A stretch of 64,000 nucleotides of DNA from Ovis canadensis (lineage: Eukaryota; Chordata; Mammalia; Artiodactyla; Bovidae), in assembly GCF_042477335.2 (NCBI RefSeq), contig NC_091245.1, positions 88,636,501 through 88,700,500 of the forward strand, written 5' to 3'. Position 1 is the stretch's first letter, and each line of letters begins with the position of its first letter. The translations under genes were made by a program, and so were the position numbers. Under the pieces are notes generated by a model. The model had not been told where the DNA came from, did not search any database, and was given only the letters and a program-made list of their open reading frames with translations. Shown one piece after another: positions 59,090 through 64,000 of the stretch.

Positions 59090-59570
59090 GGAGCACAGCC
59101 ACTGCCCTCACTGAGTTTTCAGTCTGGTGAGAGACTCACAGGTAAATAGGTGGCTGTGATGCCAAGTGATAATTGCTATGGGGATGGACCCACAGGGATG
59201 CTGAGGAACATTCAAGAGGGACCCAAACCCAGCTGTGAAGCAGTCCCCCAAAAGATGATAGTTATGCTGAGTTTTGAAGGACAGAAAGTAATTTGCCAGA
59301 CCATGGAGATAAGGGGTAGAGGGAAAACCATTCCTGGAAGAGGGAAGGGCATGTTGATGGATCAGAGGAGAGAGCGGGGGTGCATGTGTACGTAGTATAC
59401 ACGGGGGACTGCAAGGACAGGGCAAGTGATACAGAGAGCTCCAGGGGTAACAGCAGAGAGATGAGAACAACAAAGGCCTCCACACCATACTCACGAGTGG
59501 GCTTTATCCTGATGACTGTGAGGGGTCATTGAACTGTTTGAGGAAGGAGGGTGTCATGATCAGATTTGCA
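59090..59570 (-). repeat. L2-like LINE fragment
   Basis: Antisense L2-like order: GTTTTCAGTCTGGTGAGAGA, GCTGAGTTTTGAAGGACAGA, ACCATTCCTGGAAGAGGGAA, GAAGGAGGGTGTCATGATCA. Ancient. Confidence 0.5.
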
Positions 59571-60034
59571 TCTTTGGAAAGACGGTCCTGGAAGCAGTGT
59601 GGAGAACAAATTGGGAGATGGTAAGGCTGAGGGAAGGAGGTCATTTGGAGATGGTTGCAGCCATCAGGGTAAAGAAATGGGAACAGTCGCTTTCAGTGGG
59701 GGAGACATGGATAGGGTGGGGTGGGGAGAAGGTGATGAAAGGGAGGAAGAACTGGTGAACTTGGGTATTGATGGGATATATGGGGTCAGAAAGAGAGAGA
59801 GAAATCCAAAACCACTTCCAGTCCTCTAGCTTGGGAAGGAGGTTCATAATATTACTGTTCTCCAGACTAGAAACAGAAAAGGAGAGCATCGAGAGGGAAA
59901 AAATGATGCTGAGTCTGAAGGACCTGTGAGATATCCACTAAGCCACTAGGTATTTGATTCTAAACCTCTGGAGACAGATTTGAGCTGAAGATATAGACTG
60001 GTAATACAGGAGCTATGCCCAGATAAATCAGGGC
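59571..60034. other. Unique intergenic DNA
   Basis: Possible continuation of the L2-like repeat to about 59660; otherwise nothing. Confidence 0.35.
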
Positions 60035-60155
60035 TGAGGATTTCCCTGGTGGTCCAGTGGTCAGGACTCCATGCTTCCAATGCAGGGGGCATGGGTCTGA
60101 TTCCTGGTTAGGGAACTAAGCTCCCACAGGCCATGCCAAAAAAAAAAAAAAAAAA
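60035..60155 (+). mobile_element. CHR-type tRNA-Glu SINE
   Basis: GGATTTCCCTGGTGGTCCAG, CTTCCAATGCAGGGGGCATG, GGGAACTAAGCTCCCACAGG, then an A-run of about 18. Confidence 0.85.
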
Positions 60156-61845
60156 TCAGGATGAAAGAGGGTTTTGGAAACACTGACATTTAATGGGAGG
60201 CCAAGAAACGTGTTTAAGAAGTCTTAACCCAGACACTTGGGAGAAAAACCTAGAGAAGGTGATACTTGGATGTCCAAGAAAAGAATGAAACACATGAGGA
60301 AAAAATCACCAGCTGAAAAAAAGTCGTAGATAATAACTACTATTTGAAAATTTTAATCCAATTAAAATGTATTATTTGGATTTAGCAGCAGGGTCTGTTT
60401 TTGTCAGTGACGAGGACGGTTTCCCCAGGGGGGTGATGGAAGGCAAGCCAGATTGTAGTGAGCTGAGGGGTAGGAGTGGGAGGTGAGAAAACAAAGATAA
60501 ATATAGACAACATTTCATGACATTTGACTTCAAATGGGAGAAAAGAAATAGATGACAGTTAAAGTGGGACCTATGTTTAGAGGAGGATTTTATTTGTTTA
60601 AGTGGAAGTTGTTTAATCAGATTTAATTGCTGATGGAAAGAGAGATGGGGGAAGAGAGAGAGAATGAATACAGGAGATAGTTTTCCAAAATGCTTTCATA
60701 TTTACTCATTTGTTTAGCCTTACAGTTCACTTAGAAGACTGTTTGTCTTTTTTATTTTTCTTCCATTTTCAGGTAGAGAAACAAAATGAAACCCAGAAAA
60801 GTGGAGTAAATTCTCTAAGATTATATGTCAGAGAGACAAGCCGAGACTCTGGGGTTCCACTGGGCAGTAAATCTTCGGGAAGAAAAATGCATTTTCATCC
60901 ATAAAATCCCTTGAGCTCAGAGCAGATCCAAGGTGCTGTAATTATCTTGCCCCTGACTCCCCACCCGCAACTGGGAGGGGGAACCAGTCTCCTAGCTCTT
61001 ATCAGACTCTATTGAGCTGGAGCTTTAATGAGCAGCAGCAATCTGTTATTTTCCCCGTGTTTGCCTTGCAAGTTGCTCTTTTAATTCACATCCAGAGAGG
61101 GAGAAGGAGATGAATATTAAAAGCGCACATCAAGGGACTGAGGGAGGCAGGGAGACAGGGAACTCTTCAGTATGCAAGGACAGAAGCAGGGTTTGACACA
61201 ACGCAAAATCTGTTGCCTGAGTCTGCTCTGGTCTCTGACAAGTCTGCTCTTGGGGATTGTTGCTCACTAGACTGCTTGGCTGTTGAGGGAGGGGATGTTT
61301 CTGGAATTGTCTAAACTGTGAGCTTGACTCACTCTGGAATGATGGCAGAAAAAAGCTGTATTACTGAGACCTTGAGAGAATAATTCTTTCTGGAGTAAGG
61401 AGTGAGGCAAGGGGCAGATTTCTGTTATGGGACATCTCCTTAAAAGGAGCAATAAGTTCCACTGGAGTGGGATGGTTTGGGGTGTAGGGAAGATGGATGG
61501 ATAAAGTCTCAATGTCAAGAGTAACATTTTCTTTTGTGTCTACTAAGTAATAAGGTTCAACTTTACCAAGTTAACATCCTAGACTGATGAAAATCCAGTT
61601 GGCAAACATTTGAGACTTTTTCGTCATTGCTGGTCCGGAATACCCACTCAGGGCTTTTCTGCTTCGTGAATCTGAGAACTGAAAAGAATGAGAAGTTAAC
61701 GAGAGAGCATAGGAAGATAGTCTCAGTTCCATGTGCTACAGTGAATTTTCACTTTCAGAGACACATAAAGCTTGCATTTTGCTGATTCAGGCAAGGTCAG
61801 TTCTGGAAGACCTCAAGATTGTAATGGATAAGTGCCAGGATTGGT
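60156..61845. other. Unique intergenic DNA
   Basis: No exon or RNA gene is recognised. The part 60905-61130 is not repeat-like and carries GATA- and homeobox-type motifs, so it is a candidate non-coding regulatory element, without proof. Confidence 0.4.
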
Positions 61846-62008
61846 TGGCTCCTTTGTCCATGGAATTCTCCAGGCAAGAATATGGAGTATTTCTTGGAGT
61901 ATGGGTAGCCATTCCCTTCTTCAGGGGATCTTCCTGACCCAGGGATCAAACCTGGTCTCCTGCATTGCATGCAGATTCTTTACCATCTGAGCCACTGGGA
62001 AGCTCCAA
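61846..62008 (-). mobile_element. Bov-tA SINE, 3'-truncated
   Basis: Antisense: CTCCTTTGTCCATGGAATTC ... GCATGCAGATTCTTTACCAT, head GAGCCACTGGGAAGCTCC. It contains a small local duplication of GGAGTATTTCTTGGAGTATG. Confidence 0.85.
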
Positions 62009-62226
62009 TATGGCTCTGCAGGTAAAGAGTCCACTTGTGATGCAGGAGACATAGGAGACGTGGGTTTGACCCCTGGGTCGGGAAGATCCCCTGGGGGAGG
62101 AAATGGCAACCCACTCCAGTACTTTTGCCTGAAAAATCCCATGGACAGAGGAGCCTTGTGGGCTACAGTCCAAAGAGTACAAGTCCAAGATCACAAACAG
62201 TCGGACGTGTCTGAGTAATTTAGCAT
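62009..62226 (+). mobile_element. Bov-tA SINE
   Basis: Sense: AATATGGCTCTGCAGGTAAA, GGGAAGATCCCCTGGGGGAG, end GTCGGACGTGTCTGAGTAAT. It lies head-to-head with the copy at 61846-62008, with no spacer. Confidence 0.88.
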
Positions 62227-63124
62227 GCCCTGATAAGAAAACCAGGAAAACCACTTGCTGGTTGGCTGTTAATCCACGCAAAGCACAAATTTACACAAGA
62301 CTGCCATCTTTAAAATCTAATACTGTGCGTGAAATGTAGATATTTCACAAATCTTTGTTTAATGACTAAATGAACCCCTTTTATTCTTTATTGCTTTATT
62401 CAGATGATCTGTGCCAATTCAATCCAACAAACTTTTATTGAGCACTTTCTATGTAAGAGGAACCTAGAAAACTCTAGAAAGCGACTTGTCTTCCTAGTTG
62501 TAGCAGAATGTAGCATAGTTTGCCTATATCCACATCCTCTTAACACTCCTGATTCCTCAACAAGCTACTGGGTCCTTCCTGAAAGCATCTGTGACTCTCT
62601 GACTTGGGGCTTTCTCTTTTTGTAGGAGTTTACTCAGTCTGTGCACAGTGTGGCTTGGACCAGTGCTCCTGGGAGCATTCTTCAACTAATGACAGATGGC
62701 AGTCAGGGCATAGATACCATGGCTTCCTAACCCCTCAGGTAGATCAATTTTGAGATTGCTCTACACACTCTCCTGGAAGTGCCTAGGAAAAGTGGAGCCC
62801 AGTTGCCCACTGAGCAATGGCAAACCCTATGTTGACTCCCATCCTTCCCTTTTCTCCACTCCCATATATCATACAGGTGCTTCCTGGGATTGCCTTCCAA
62901 AGAAACTTCTTCTAGTCAAATCTTTGTTTCAGCGTCTGCTTTCAGGGGAACCTAGCTGAAAAGACATAATCTGTGGTAAGTATATTTGAATAGGATCTGC
63001 GAGGATGGAAAGAAAGTTTCTGCCACTGAGCAGCTGGAGGCAGAACTGGAAGAAGGAGTGAATGGTAGGTATACTCTCATGATCGTAGCCGAATACTTGC
63101 CTGAAAGGGGCTAGTTAAGAGACA
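62227..63124. other. Unique intergenic DNA
   Basis: A short L2-like 3'-end scrap lies at about 62410-62470; otherwise nothing. Confidence 0.4.
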
Positions 63125-63547
63125 AGGTCTCTCCAAAACACATCTGCCCAGAATCTCAGCATGTGACCTTATTTGGACATAGGATCTGCAGATGTAATTG
63201 GTTATGAAGAGGTCATACTGGATTAGAGTGGGCCCTAAATCCAATGACTGATGATTTTATTAAGAGGAGAAAGGGATGTACAGAGATACACACAGGTTAA
63301 GAAGGCCATACTGGAAAGTGGAGTGATGCAGTAACCAAGCCAAAGAAAGTCAAGCATTTCAGGAGTCACAAGAAACCAGGCAGAAGCAAGGAAGCATTCT
63401 TCTCTAGAACCTTCAGAGGGAGCATGGCTCTGCTAACACCTGGATTTCAGACTTGTAGCCTCCAGAACTGTGAAAATATAAATATCTGTTGTTTTAAGCT
63501 ACCCAGTTTGTGGAACTGTTTCCAGCAGCCCCAGGAAACTAATATAG
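63125..63547. repeat. Ancient interspersed mammalian repeat, family not assigned
   Basis: Segments GTGACCTTATTTGGACATAG, GATGTAATTGGTTATGAAGA, TAGCCTCCAGAACTGTGAAA and TTAAGCTACCCAGTTTGTGG follow the order of a common old mammalian repeat that I recognise but cannot name with certainty. It is non-coding. Confidence 0.55.
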
Positions 63548-64000
63548 ATTTGAAAGCAAATAGATAAGAATTATGGGAGATACAAAGTGTTATGTAAAGA
63601 CAAGGTGGTGACATATATTTTTTAATGTTGTTATTTTTCTTTGGAGTCCCTGCTTGTTTTCTCTAGCCTGTCCCTAATGTTCATTAATTAAGTAGGGAAT
63701 CCTAAAAGGACTCTATGCAGCTCCTTTTTTTTTCTGCCCTACAGGCCTGAGTCTACAGAGGCCAGATCTGTGTTTACTGTAGGCAGATGCTTGTTTTTTG
63801 AGCTCAGAAGTGGGGAGAATGGAAGAGGGCACTTTAGGTACTGAGAAATGTCAGCGTAATGCTCACTCAGTGGGCAGAGAGAATGTTTTTCTGCCTAATG
63901 AGATTTGAAAAATATTTACAAGGCAACTTCAAAGCCACCGGATAAAAAACAGAATGAAAGGAGGTATAGACTAAGTTGAAAGGAAAAATGATGAGTTGAA
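63548..64000. other. Unique intergenic DNA at right edge
   Basis: Nothing recognised. Confidence 0.35.

Overview
The window is nuclear DNA of a ruminant, most likely a bovid. Two things show this. It holds one intact mammalian gene, the intronless potassium-channel gene KCNA3 (Kv1.3, minus strand, 1814-3544) inside a CpG island. The rest is dominated by repeats typical of ruminants: BovB (RTE-type) LINEs, Bov-tA and Bov-A2 SINEs, CHR-type tRNA-Glu SINEs and ruminant L1. I cannot tell cattle from buffalo, sheep or goat. In human the order on 1p13.3 is KCNA10-KCNA2-KCNA3-CD53; if that holds here, KCNA2 lies beyond the left edge and positions 4-64 kb are the KCNA3-CD53 intergenic interval.

Layout. 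1-1813: 3' UTR/3' flank of KCNA3, with two RFX X-box-like palindromes near 0.8-0.9 kb. 1814-4110: KCNA3 and its CpG island. 4-12 kb: mostly unique or anciently repeated DNA (MIR, L2), with an unexplained CpG-rich patch at 7300-7795. 12.2-16.0 kb: a long antisense BovB carrying a nested Bov-A2, then an inverted Bov-A2. 16-28 kb: scattered SINEs, an L1 3' end, MIR/L2 and unique AT-rich DNA. 28.95-32.31 kb: a nearly complete BovB whose 5' third is inverted, flanked by a perfect 14-bp target-site duplication. 33-44 kb: BovB tails, two young Bov-A2 copies, L2, MIR and an L1 fragment. 44543-44615: an intact tRNA-Lys(UUU) gene on the minus strand. 46-54 kb: dense SINEs, a duplicated ~150-bp block, and a BovB inserted into a Bov-tA dimer. 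54-64 kb: mostly unique DNA, a recent 5'-inverted L1 with a perfect 16-bp target-site duplication, a head-to-head Bov-tA pair and an ancient repeat near the right edge.

Only KCNA3 and the tRNA look functional. KCNA3 is transcribed by RNA polymerase II from a TATA-less CpG island; the tRNA carries its own internal polymerase III promoter. No other protein-coding exon, CRISPR array, operon or prokaryotic system was recognised. The most noteworthy signals are the inverted LINE insertions with readable target sites, the CpG-rich patch with inverted repeats, the X-box pair and the isolated tRNA gene. Repeat family names rest on recognising consensus sequences by eye, so boundaries are approximate (a few to tens of bases) except where a target-site duplication fixes them.
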